Positions 8,299-16,431 of a stretch of DNA of 48,344 nt are shown one piece after another. This DNA comes from Thermodesulfobacteriota bacterium (GTDB lineage: Bacteria; Desulfobacterota; BSN033; UBA1163), in assembly GCA_026415035.1 (NCBI GenBank), contig JAOAHX010000023.1, positions 1 through 48,344 of the forward strand. The letters run 5' to 3'. Position numbers and translations under genes: made by a program. The notes beneath the pieces are model-generated. The model was given only the letters and a program-made list of their open reading frames with translations, searched no databases and was not told the origin of the DNA. How positions within the stretch are numbered: position 1 is the stretch's first letter; every line of letters starts with the position of its first letter.

Positions 8299-11200
8299 CT
8301 ACTCCTTCGATCGGGATGGGGTCTCCTTAAGCATCGCCCTCCAGTGTTCCTCGATCGCAGAATCGATCTGGGCAAAGAGTTGCCGATCGGTATAGTGCTT
8401 CAACTGAATCGCCCCCGTGGGGCAGACCGCATTGCAGAGGCCATCGCCCTTGCAGAGGACCGGGTTCATCTTCGCCTTCTTCCCCTGACGGGTCTCGTAG
8501 AGGTCGATGGCCCCATAGGTGCAGGCCTCCACACAGGCCCCGCAGCCGATGCATCGCTTCTCCTCCACCTCGCAGATGGAGCCGGAGGCGATGACCGTAT
8601 CGTGGGAGAGCAAGGTCAGCACCCTCCCTGCGGCGCCATAGGCCTGGCTGATCGTCTCGGAGATGTGCTTGGGATAGTGGGCAAGGCCGCAGAGGTAGAC
8701 CCCGTCGGTGCCGAACTCGACGGGCCGCAACTTGACATGGGCCTCCTGGAAGAAGCCGTCCGTCCCGAGGGCCACCTTGAAGAGCCTCGAAATCTCTTTG
8801 TTGTCGGCCGCAGGGATCGTGGCCGCGGCCAGGGCGACCAGGTCGGCATCGATCTCGAGTCTGTTTCCGAGGATATAATCCGTAGCCGTCACCTTCAGGA
8901 CGGGCCTCCCCTCCTCTGAGGTCCCAGGTTCCACCGTGGGCCGATCCTCCGGTTCATACCGGATGAACTTGACCTCCTTGTTGGAGGCCTCCCGGTAGTA
9001 GTCCTCGCTGAACCCGTAGGTCCGCATATCCCTGAAGAGGATGTAGACCTCCGTCTTGGGATTGATCTCTTTCAACCGTAAGGCGTTCTTCACCGATTCG
9101 CTGCAGCAGATCCGGGAACAGTAATTCCTCTCCTCGTTTCTGCAGCCCACGCACTGGATCATCACGACGCTCTCGGCCTGAAGGACCTTCTCGTCTTTCC
9201 GCTCGATCGCCTCCTCCAGCTCGAGCTGGGTCATCACCCGATCGTCCTCTCCGTAAAGGTACTCCCGGGGACGGTAGACCTCGGCGCCCGTTGCGATGAC
9301 CGTGGCCCCATGTTTGATCTCGGCGATCCTTCCGTTTGACTTCACCTTCGTTACAAAGTTCCCGATATAGCCGGTGGCCTCCGGGATCGTCGCATTGGTA
9401 TAGACATGGATCTTGGGATGCCGATAGACCTTTTGGACGAGATCCTTCAGGAAGGCCTGGACATCCATGCCCTCCAGGGTATGGTGTATCCGGCGGGCAA
9501 GCCCTCCCAACTCCGGCGCCTTCTCCACCAGGTGGACCTCGTGTCCCTGATTGGCGATGGAGAGGGCGCAGGTCATTCCGGCGATGCCGCCACCGACCAC
9601 CAAAGCGGTTTTGTTCACCGGAAGGTCGAAGTCCTTCAGGGGTTCGAGAAAACAGGTCCTCGCCAGGGACATCCGGACGAGGTCGTTGGCCTTTCGGGTC
9701 GCCTCCTCCTTCTCCTTCGAGTGGACCCAGGAGCAGTGCTCCCTCACGTTGGCCATGTCGAGAAAGTACTGGTTGAGCCCCCCTTCGCGGAGGGAGTACC
9801 GGAAGGTGGGCTCGTGCGTCTTCGGGGTACAGGCCGCGACCACGACCCGATTGAGCCTCTTCTCCCGGACGACGTTCATGATCTGGTTGGTCGATTCGGT
9901 GGAGCAGGAGAAGAGCTGCTCCTGGGCGTGGACGACGTGAGGCAGGGTCAGGCTGTACTCGACGACCGCGGGCACATCGACGACCCTGCCGATGTTGGCA
10001 CCGCAATGGCAGACGAAGACGCCGATCCGGAGTTCCTCCTCGGAGACATCCCTCTCAGGCGGAAAGACCCGCTCCTTGGTCAGCTTCCCCCTCCGGTAAT
10101 TCAACATCTCGCCGCACTGGGAACTGGCCCCGTTGGCCGTGAAGACCGATTCGGGGATGTCGGTGGGGCCTTGGAAGGTCCCGCTGACGAAGATCCCCTG
10201 TTTCGAGGTCCTCATCGGGTTGGTCAGGCCCGTTTTACAGAAACCGTGGGGGTTGAGCTCGATGCCCAGTTTTTGGGCCAGGGCTTGCGCCTGGGAGGGA
10301 GGGGTCAGGCCGACCGAGAGGACGACCATGTCGAAGGCCTCCTCTTTGACCCCCTCCTCGGGAAGGGAATATCGGACGATCACATCCTTGGTCGCCGGGT
10401 CCTCTCCGACGATCGTGGCATAGCTCCGGATGAAGCGGACCCCTGGAAGCCCCGAGGCCCTGGCGTAGAACCGTTCGAAATCCTTTCCAAAGGACCGGAT
10501 GTCATTGTGGAAGACGACGCACTCGGCCTCCGGGTGATGGTCTTTCGTCAAAATCACCTGTTTCTGGGTATAAGTGCAGCAGACGGTCGAACAGTAGCTG
10601 TTCCCCCCGGGGATGACCTGTCTGGAGCCGACGCACTGGATCCAAGCGACCTTGTGGGGATGCTTCAGATCGGAGGTCCGGAGGATCTCCCCCTCGTAGG
10701 GCCCAGTGGAGCTGAGCAACCGTTCGTAGTCCATGCTGGTGACCACGTTCTGGAGGCTTCGGTAGCCGTATTCGTCCCTGACCCTCGGGTCGTAGGGCTC
10801 GAAGCCCGGTGCCAGCAGGATGGCCCCCACGTTGACGGTCACCTTCTCCGGGGTCTGGGTGAAGTCGATCGCCTTCTTCTCGCAGACGGCCTCGCAGATC
10901 CGGCACTTCTTCTCCTTTAAATAGAGGCAGTTCTCGTCGATGTAGGTGATGAGGGGGATGGCCTGGGCGAAGTAGATGTGGATGGCCTTGTTTTTGGAGA
11001 TCTCCTGGTTGAACGGGTCGGGCACCTTGACCGGGCAGTACTCCACACAGGTGTTGCACCCGGTGCACTGACTTTCGATCACGTAGCGGGTCTTTTTCAG
11101 GATGGTGACGCGAAAGTCCCCTGCCTCGCCCTCGACCTCGTCCACCTCGGCGTAGCTGAAAACCTCGATGTTGGGATGCCGGCCGACCTCGACCAGTTTG

Positions 11201-11427
11201 GGCGAGAGAATTCAGATGGAGCATTCGTTGGTCGGAAAGGTCTTGTCGAGCTGCGCCATCCTCCCGCCGATGGAGGGACTGCTGTCGACGAGGTAGACCT
11301 TGAACCCCGCATTGCCAAGATCGAGGGCTGCCTGAACGCCGCTGATCCCTCCGCCCACGATCAACACGTCGCCGAATCGCTTGGTCGCCAATTCCCGAAT
11401 GAACCGTTCGATCTTTTCTCTTTCCAC
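8299..11427 (-). CDS. bamE: BamE: HdrA-like flavin/Fe-S selenoprotein, double-length (in-frame UGA = Sec72)
   Basis: BamE is the HdrA-like flavoprotein of the class II benzoyl-CoA reductase complex and the likely site of electron bifurcation. The frame opens at 11427 (MEREKIERF) with a dinucleotide-binding motif VGGGISGVQAALDLG. Codon 72 is TGA (11214-11212) in TFPTNECSI-U-ILSPKLVEVGRHPN. HdrA proteins have Cys or Sec at exactly this place, so it is read as selenocysteine. Read through, the product has 1042 residues. It carries N-terminal ferredoxin motifs (CTGCNTCVEYC and CRICEAVC), a first CVGS...CSTVCC segment, a second Rossmann motif VVGGGIAGMTCAL with CVGCRNEERNYCSRICC, and C-terminal clusters CIGCGACVEAC and CKGDGLCNAVC. 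The long fused form with two flavin-type halves is common in Desulfobacterota. It follows bamD by 64 bases. Confidence 0.9.
11179..11196 (-). promoter_or_regulatory. Candidate bacterial SECIS hairpin of bamE
   Basis: Sixteen bases after the UGA lies CUGGUCG-AGGU-CGGCCGG, a seven-pair stem (two G-U pairs) with an AGGU loop. Spacing and the GGU in the loop match the E. coli fdhF-type SECIS design. Confidence 0.7.
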
Positions 11428-11435
11428 GACTCTCT

Positions 11436-11490
11436 GACCTCTTGCCGAACCCTTGACGGGTTCCGGTCCATGGAAGGGGGTCCACCCCCT
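11436..11490 (-). other. Two strong hairpins in the bamD-bamE gap
   Basis: The 64-base intergenic stretch contains AAGGGGG-TCCA-CCCCCTT near 11474-11491 and GAACCC-TTGAC-GGGTTC near 11448-11464. Neither is followed by a clear T run, so they look like mRNA-stabilising or processing structures and not full terminators. They could set a different level for bamE-F than for bamB-D. Confidence 0.45.
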
Positions 11491-11491
11491 T

Positions 11492-12649
11492 TCAAATCAC
11501 TTCCCGCACGACCTCGGTGAGGTCCATGATCTCGATCGTCTTTCCTTCCTTCAACGTCAAGCGGCTGTCTTCGAACTGGGTGATGCAGTAGGGGCAGGCC
11601 GTCACCAGGACCTCCGCACCGACCCCGATCGCCTGTTCGAGCCGGATGTCGGAAAAACGCTCCCCCTTGGCCGTCTCCATCCAGATGCGACCTCCACCCA
11701 TGCCGCAGCAGAGGCTCTTGTCCCGGATCTCTGGCAGCTCGACGAAGGTCAAGCCCGGGATCTTCTTCAGGATCTCCCGCGGCTCGTCATAGATTCCGTT
11801 GTGCCTCCCCAGGAAGCAGGGATCGTGATAGGTCACCTTCCGAGGATAGTCTTTTTTGAAGGTGATCTTCCCCTGCCTGAGGAGCTCGAAGAGAAACTGG
11901 GTGACGTGGAGGACATCGAAGTTGACCTTGAACTCGCAATACTCGTTCTTGAAGGTATGGAAGCAGTGGGGAGAGGTCGTCAAGATCTTCTTCACCCCGG
12001 TCTCGATATAGGTCTTGATGTTCTCCTTGGCCAGGTGTTTGAAGAGGGTCTCGTTTCCCGTCTTTCGGACGCTCTCTCCGCAACAGACCTCCCTCGGCCC
12101 TAAGATTCCGAAGTCGACCTCCGCCGATTTGAAGATCGTCGCGGTGGCGGCCGAGACCTTCTTCAACCTCGGCTCGTAGCTCGGGTAACAGCAGGGGAAG
12201 TAGAGAAATTCGGTCCCCTCGGTGAACTCCTTCACGTCCAGGTCCCTGGCCCAGTTGGCCCGGTCCATCGGCTCCTGTCCCCAGGGGTTGCCGACGCTGG
12301 CGATGCTGGTCGTGACGGTCCGGAGGTTTGGGATACTCGTCGGGACTACGCCGTCCGGCACGAGAAGCCTCCGCATCGCCCTCATGACGTCGATGATCTC
12401 CACGCCCCTCGGGCAGCGCTCCACACACTGACCGCAACTGGCGCAGAGCCAGAGGTCCTCTGCCTCGAAGGGGACCAGCCCGTACTTGGCCTGATTGACC
12501 AGCCGTCGGAGGAAGAACGTCCTGACCCGGTTCCAGGGGCAGACCGTATCGCACTTGCCGCACTGAAAGCAGAGTTTGGCCGCCTCCCCTCCGGCCTCCT
12601 TCAGGCCGTCGATGACCATCTTAAAAGGTGTCAAGGGAACGGTTTCCAT
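11492..12649 (-). CDS. bamD: BamD: HdrD-like [4Fe-4S]/CCG-domain electron-transfer protein
   Basis: The product has 385 residues counted from METVPLTPFKM at 12649, which has a GGAGAG ribosome site. An upstream in-frame start at 12706 would add an unlikely arginine-rich tail. The N-terminus has two [4Fe-4S] motifs, CFQCGKCDTVC and CASCGQCVERC. Two CCG domains follow: the first with CCYPSYEP, CCGESVRKTG and SPHCFHTF, the second with HDPCFLGRHNG, CCGMGGGRIW and CPYC. This is the HdrC-HdrB-like arrangement in one chain that binds non-cubane clusters in heterodisulfide reductases. In the Bam complex BamD links the BamBC catalytic unit to the HdrA-like BamE. The order bamB-C-D-E-F matches that of Geobacter metallireducens. 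Confidence 0.92.
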   Translation of the reverse strand: METVPLTPFKMVIDGLKEAGGEAAKLCFQCGKCDTVCPWNRVRTFFLRRLVNQAKYGLVPFEAEDLWLCASCGQCVERCPRGVEIIDVMRAMRRLLVPDGVVPTSIPNLRTVTTSIASVGNPWGQEPMDRANWARDLDVKEFTEGTEFLYFPCCYPSYEPRLKKVSAATATIFKSAEVDFGILGPREVCCGESVRKTGNETLFKHLAKENIKTYIETGVKKILTTSPHCFHTFKNEYCEFKVNFDVLHVTQFLFELLRQGKITFKKDYPRKVTYHDPCFLGRHNGIYDEPREILKKIPGLTFVELPEIRDKSLCCGMGGGRIWMETAKGERFSDIRLEQAIGVGAEVLVTACPYCITQFEDSRLTLKEGKTIEIMDLTEVVREVI

Positions 12650-12671
12650 TCGTCTCTCCGATCTTCCTGTT

Positions 12672-13220
12672 CTATCCCTTCCTGGCCGCCAACCGGGCGA
12701 CCGCATCGGTCACCTTCTCCAGCCCGTACTTGTCTACAAGCGCCTCAAGCCCCACTTCCATCTCCTCTTTCTTCGCCCCCTCCTCTTCGTCCACCTCCTC
12801 CTCCCTCTCCTCGTAGATGAGGGCCTCGTTCAAGCACCACTGGACGCAGAGGGGTTTCTCCCCTGGTGGATTGTCCTCGCACATATCGCATTTGAGGGGA
12901 AGTCCTGAATCGGGCTCCTTGAAGAGGTCCCTTGAGGGGCAGGAGGCCCGGCAGAAGTCGCATTCGTTATACTCCTTCCCGTCGATCACGTATTTGTCCC
13001 GGCCCATACATTCGGCGGCCGTATACTCTCCTGCATAGACCGGCAGGTAGACGTCCTTGAGGGGGGAGCGGATCAGTCGGATCCGCGACCGGGCCGGGTT
13101 GTTGCTGCTATATTTCGGATTGGCATGGAAGGCCGAACAGATGAGCTCACAGGCCCGGCAGCCGTTGCACTTGTCGAGATCGATCTTGATCGTCTTGATC
13201 TTCTTCTTGATCTTAGCCAT
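12672..13220 (-). CDS. bamC: BamC: ferredoxin-like electron-transfer subunit of benzoyl-CoA reductase
   Basis: The product has 182 residues. It contains CNGCRACELIC near residues 18-28, CDFCRASC near 87-94 and CDMCEDNPPGEKPLCVQWC near 110-128, enough cysteines for three [4Fe-4S] clusters. In G. metallireducens BamC forms a tight heterotetramer with BamB and feeds it electrons. A charged, glutamate-rich stretch (EEREEEVDEEEGAKKEE) separates the clusters from a helical C-terminus. Its start codon lies only a few bases beyond the bamB stop, so translation is probably coupled. Confidence 0.92.
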   Translation of the reverse strand: MAKIKKKIKTIKIDLDKCNGCRACELICSAFHANPKYSSNNPARSRIRLIRSPLKDVYLPVYAGEYTAAECMGRDKYVIDGKEYNECDFCRASCPSRDLFKEPDSGLPLKCDMCEDNPPGEKPLCVQWCLNEALIYEEREEEVDEEEGAKKEEMEVGLEALVDKYGLEKVTDAVARLAARKG

Positions 13221-15174
13221 TTTTGATGATCCCTCTCTCTTCTAAATCCCTGGCGACATAATCGAGCCCCAGCCGCTCCAGGGTCTCCTTTTTCGGGATG
13301 CCGTTGTAATCCCAACCTTTATATTCGTAGTAGCTGGTGAGGAGTTTTTCTTCGAGCTCGGGGAATCGCTTCTTCCAGTGGTCTTCGGGCGGTTTCTCCT
13401 CCTCCCGGGTCAAGCCCCTCCTCACGTTGATGGCCCGGATCAGGTTCCGGTTCCGGTGGTAGATCTCGTTGAGCCCCTCCTCGTCCATGTCGATCCCAAG
13501 GGCCGCCGAGATGAAGTGGGGGTAATTGTGGATGTGATAGGGAGGCTTGAGGGGGAAGGAGGAGAGGCCGGCGCAAACGCCGAGGGCGTCATCGATATAG
13601 TGCATCTTCTCCATCCACTCGACGATCTCGCAGGCCATGGGGACCGTGGGATAGTAGGGGTTGGCCTTCTCTCCCCTGGGTTCCCAGTCGAGAAAATACT
13701 GCTTAAACCGGTCGTCGGGCACCTGAATCCAGTCCTTGACGAACTCCTCCCGCTGCTCCCTCAAGGGGAATGGCTCCTGGGGGAACTGGCCCTCGATCTG
13801 GGTGATGTTGGCCTTCTCTCCCGTGCAGTACATGAGAAAATAGACCGGGTTGAACATGTAGAGCTTGAGGGGAAGTTGCTCGTGCTTCTTGATGTTGTTG
13901 TGGGCGAATTCCTCGGCCCCTTTTCCGATCTGCTTGGCCGCCCAGTAGGTGCCATTGGCCAGGATGTCGCCGATCCCTTCCCGCCTCACGATCCGGTCGA
14001 GGAGCCAGTAAAACCTCCCTTCGGTATCGGCGGGCATCCCGGGCATGTCCTGATCGGTCAGGATGCCGGCCTCGTAGAGTTCGAGGGCGAAGGCCATGAC
14101 CTGGGGCGTCGAGAACCCGTCGACGCCGTATTCGGTCGCCCTCTGGGCGATCCGGAACCCGAAGTCGAGATCCGAATAGGCGGCCATCGTGTAGGTGAGC
14201 TTGGAGTAACATTTCATCATGTAGGTCGAAAGGCCGGGGACGGAGATGATCGCCCCGCACTTGAGGGGGCAGTTATAGCAGCTGATCAACCGGGTCCGGA
14301 CGCTCTCCTGGACTTGCCGCCACTTCTCCTCGACCTCTTTCGTCCAGAAGTCTTTCCTGCGGGTGCGGGCGTTGCCCCACATGAAGCCGGTCGTATGCCA
14401 CCTCTCGTCGACCAGCTTCAGCTCCTGGGGAGAGCCCAAGCCCTCGAAGATGGGCTCGACGTACTTGATGGGATTCTCGGCACGGTACCGGATATATTGG
14501 AGAACCTCGTTGCAGAGCTGGATGAACTCGGCAGGCCGGGCCACGCTGATGTCCTTGGTCCCCCGGACCGCGATCGCCTTGATCCCCTTGTCCCCCATCA
14601 CCGCGCCGATCCCGAGCCGGCTGGCGCTGGAGCGTCCCTGCTCGATGGAGGCCATATAGACCCGGTTCTCCCCTGCCAGGCCGATGGCGGCCACCTGGAT
14701 GTTCGGATCCTTCAGCTCCTGTTTGATGAGCTCGGCCGTTTCGATGGCGCCCTTGCCCTTAAGGTGGGTCGCATCCCGGATCTCGACCTTATCGTTGTGA
14801 ATATAGACGTAGATGAGCTGGGGAGACTTGCCCCGAAAGATGATCTTGTCGTATCCCGCATACTTCAATTCGGGCGCGAAGAACCCTCCCATCATGGAGA
14901 AGCCCATATAGAGGGTTTGGGGCGAGATCGTCGTCAGGATGGTCCGGTTGGCGCCTATGGCAGGGGTGCCACAAAGGAGGCCCGCGCCGAAGATGAGGAG
15001 GTTGTCCGGCGAAAAAGGCTCGATCTCGGGGGGGACCCGATCCCACAAGATCTTGGCATTCGTCCCCAACCCGCCCAGATGGAGTTCTGTCCATTTCGGG
15101 TCGGTCTCGACGCGCTCGATGTTCCCTGTGGAAAGATCGATCTCTAAGTTATATCCGGTCTCTGCATACCTCAT
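13213..15174 (-). CDS. bamB: BamB: tungsten-containing catalytic subunit of class II benzoyl-CoA reductase
   Basis: BamB reduces benzoyl-CoA to cyclohexa-1,5-diene-1-carboxyl-CoA without ATP, using a W-bis-metallopyranopterin. The 653-residue protein is an aldehyde:ferredoxin oxidoreductase family member that resembles Geobacter BamB over its whole length as I recall that sequence, from MRYAETGYNLEIDLS to the C-terminus. Visible features are GGLGTNAKILWDRVPPE, the C-x2-C-x3-C cluster motif at C299, C302 and C306 with a fourth cysteine in DDALGVC (C534), and C322 in MMKCYSK, which I recall as the tungsten ligand. E251 and H260, which I recall from the Geobacter active site, are present; position 255 is Val. 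A GGGGAGG ribosome site precedes the ATG at 15174. A related but different ring substrate is possible, but the fit to BamB is strong. Confidence 0.92.
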   Translation of the reverse strand: MRYAETGYNLEIDLSTGNIERVETDPKWTELHLGGLGTNAKILWDRVPPEIEPFSPDNLLIFGAGLLCGTPAIGANRTILTTISPQTLYMGFSMMGGFFAPELKYAGYDKIIFRGKSPQLIYVYIHNDKVEIRDATHLKGKGAIETAELIKQELKDPNIQVAAIGLAGENRVYMASIEQGRSSASRLGIGAVMGDKGIKAIAVRGTKDISVARPAEFIQLCNEVLQYIRYRAENPIKYVEPIFEGLGSPQELKLVDERWHTTGFMWGNARTRRKDFWTKEVEEKWRQVQESVRTRLISCYNCPLKCGAIISVPGLSTYMMKCYSKLTYTMAAYSDLDFGFRIAQRATEYGVDGFSTPQVMAFALELYEAGILTDQDMPGMPADTEGRFYWLLDRIVRREGIGDILANGTYWAAKQIGKGAEEFAHNNIKKHEQLPLKLYMFNPVYFLMYCTGEKANITQIEGQFPQEPFPLREQREEFVKDWIQVPDDRFKQYFLDWEPRGEKANPYYPTVPMACEIVEWMEKMHYIDDALGVCAGLSSFPLKPPYHIHNYPHFISAALGIDMDEEGLNEIYHRNRNLIRAINVRRGLTREEEKPPEDHWKKRFPELEEKLLTSYYEYKGWDYNGIPKKETLERLGLDYVARDLEERGIIKNG

Positions 15175-15264
15175 ATGAACGCCTCCCCATGATCATCCTT
15201 TCACAAAGGTTTGGCCTCTTTACGATACGGGCCCTCATCGCCTGCGGCCCACAAAGCCGAAGGA

Positions 15265-15705
15265 TCAATCCAAGTTCTTTCTGAGATTGATGAAGGGCGA
15301 ACGGTCGAACCCGATCGCCTTGAAGAAGGAGAGCATATCGCCGGCATCCCAGCGCACGGAGGTGTGGATATCCCGGATGCCTTCCCTCTTGAAGAACTGA
15401 AAGAGCTTTTCGGCCAGTGCCCTTCCGATCCCCTCTCCCATCCGCCGAGGATGGACCCCGACCACCTCGATCCACCCGCTCTCGGCCAAGCCGAACCCCT
15501 CCCCTTTGATCTGCCCGATGATGAACCCGACGACCTCCCCATTTTTCAAAGCGACCAGGCCTAAAGCCCCCTCCTTTTTGAGATGGTTCTCCACCATTTG
15601 AATCCACTTCTTCGAGACCTTTTTCTGCAAGATGGACTCCTGGATCGTTGCGATTTGGGAGAGGTCCTCTTCCCTGATCTTACGAATTTTGATCCCCTTG
15701 ACCAT
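15265..15705 (-). CDS. GNAT-family N-acetyltransferase upstream of bamB
   Basis: The product has 146 residues with a standard GNAT fold. It has an N-terminal IRKIREEDL strand-helix, the acetyl-CoA site VVGVHPRRMGEGIGRALAEK near residues 85-104 (Q/R-x-x-G-x-G/A type), and a C-terminal FFKAIGFDRSPFINL. It starts seven bases after the small DUF2080-like gene and lies 91 bases before bamB on the same strand, so it is probably in the bam transcript. A possible role is acetylating a lysine of an acyl-CoA ligase or of a Bam protein, as Pat-type enzymes do in benzoate degraders. That is inference from position only. Confidence 0.8.
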   Translation of the reverse strand: MVKGIKIRKIREEDLSQIATIQESILQKKVSKKWIQMVENHLKKEGALGLVALKNGEVVGFIIGQIKGEGFGLAESGWIEVVGVHPRRMGEGIGRALAEKLFQFFKREGIRDIHTSVRWDAGDMLSFFKAIGFDRSPFINLRKNLD

Positions 15706-15712
15706 CTCGTCC

Positions 15713-15898
15713 TCAATCGATCCGGATGATTTTGACCCGCTTTCCGACCCATTCGGGCGGAAGGTAAACCCGGCCGCTGTTTCCGCTCTGCTTTACCTCT
15801 TTCTCGATCATCTCCTCTCCATAGACCTCAAACTTCGACTTGTTCTGAGGAGTCGGGGGAGGAGGGGCCTCGGATTTGGGTTCTCTTTTCGGGACCAT
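15713..15898 (-). CDS. Small DUF2080/AbrB-like protein, first gene of the bam transcript
   Basis: The C-terminal half, EKEVKQSGNSGRVYLPPEWV followed by GKRVKIIRID, matches the DUF2080 (transposon-encoded-like) pattern related to AbrB swapped-hairpin DNA-binding domains. I place the start at the ATG at 15898 (MVPKREPKSE), giving 61 residues. The longer open frame to 15988 begins with TTGACA, which reads better as a -35 box, and it lacks a ribosome site. A proline-rich linker (PPPPTPQNKSK) precedes the domain. The gene has its own strong promoters and sits directly upstream of the GNAT gene and bamB, so it may be an autoregulator of the operon. No ribosome site is clear for either start. Confidence 0.65.
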   Translation of the reverse strand: MVPKREPKSEAPPPPTPQNKSKFEVYGEEMIEKEVKQSGNSGRVYLPPEWVGKRVKIIRID

Positions 15899-15959
15899 AG
15901 CGTATCGCCGAATTAAAGGGATCTCATTAAAGTGAACGATTTCAAACTCTTGACCATCC

Positions 15960-15988
15960 CTTATAATGAAGCCCTTCCCGGTTGTCAA
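15960..15988 (-). promoter_or_regulatory. Proximal bam-operon promoter P2
   Basis: On the minus strand TTGACA (15988-15983), 17 bases, then TATAAG (15965-15960). Transcription would start near 15953, about 55 bases before the proposed ATG at 15898. Confidence 0.65.
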
Positions 15989-16022
15989 GTGGTGCGAGTG
16001 TCTATATAGTAGCTACAAAGTA

Positions 16023-16051
16023 ATTATAGCGGAGTCCCCACCCCCTGTCAA
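16023..16051 (-). promoter_or_regulatory. Distal bam-operon promoter P1, exact sigma70 consensus
   Basis: TTGACA (16051-16046), a 17-base spacer and TATAAT (16028-16023) form a perfect consensus promoter. The palindrome GTAGCTAC at 16008-16015 lies just downstream and could be an operator. A consensus promoter in front of an aromatic-degradation operon implies strong expression or tight repression. Confidence 0.75.
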
Positions 16052-16134
16052 GGAAAATGTGAGGCCGAATTGGTGGAAGTGAGGGGATGGCCGATCGAGG
16101 AGGACGAAGGAGGTGAGAGACCCCCCCATAAATG

Positions 16135-16173
16135 AAAGGGCTACCGGAAGCCGTCCATGCTCCGTAGCCCTTT
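16135..16173 (-). terminator. Terminator after the tRNA-Gly/tRNA-Cys pair
   Basis: Perfect 10-base arms AAAGGGCTAC and GTAGCCCTTT enclose a loop with a further GC hairpin. On the minus strand the stem is followed by CATTTATG. It separates the tRNA transcript from the bam promoters. Confidence 0.75.
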
Positions 16174-16183
16174 AGGTTTCCCC

Positions 16184-16258
16184 TGGAGGCGGCAACCGGA
16201 TTTGAACCGGTGAATAACGGTTTTGCAGACCGTCGCCTTACCACTTGGCTATGCCGCC
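16184..16258 (-). tRNA. tRNA-Cys (GCA)
   Basis: The minus strand gives a full cloverleaf: acceptor GGCGGCA pairing with TGCCGCC, anticodon loop CTGCAAA with GCA, T arm GGTTCAAATCC and an encoded CCA. It follows tRNA-Gly by two bases. A cysteine tRNA beside a very Cys-rich operon is probably chance. Confidence 0.95.
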
Positions 16259-16260
16259 CA

Positions 16261-16335
<75 letters not shown>

Positions 16336-16351
16336 CCCTTTCCGGAATAGA

Positions 16352-16380
16352 AAATTAAACGATTTGAACCCTAAAGTCAA
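16352..16380 (-). promoter_or_regulatory. Promoter of the tRNA pair
   Basis: TTGACT (16380-16375), 17 bases, then TAATTT (16357-16352), ending 17 bases before the 5' end of tRNA-Gly. Confidence 0.6.
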
Positions 16381-16431
16381 TAGGCCATCTCATTCCGGTC
16401 AGGAGATCGTCGCAGGACGATCCCCATGGCC

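Noticed and set aside
9406-10920. Plus-strand frame of 504 codons opposite bamE
   Set aside because: Antisense shadow of a gene with clear motifs on the minus strand.
8299-11145. Treating the HdrA-like gene as starting at 11145 after a stop, or bamE and bamF as pseudogenes
   Set aside because: The stops are UGA at known Sec positions, the flanking motifs are intact and SECIS-like hairpins follow, so readthrough is the better explanation.
13378-15147. Plus-strand frame of 589 codons opposite bamB
   Set aside because: It is a shadow of bamB without a family match or ribosome site.
15898-15988. TTG start at 15988 for the DUF2080-like protein
   Set aside because: TTGACA there fits a -35 box with a -10 at the right distance, and no ribosome site precedes it. 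It remains possible if P1 is the only promoter used.
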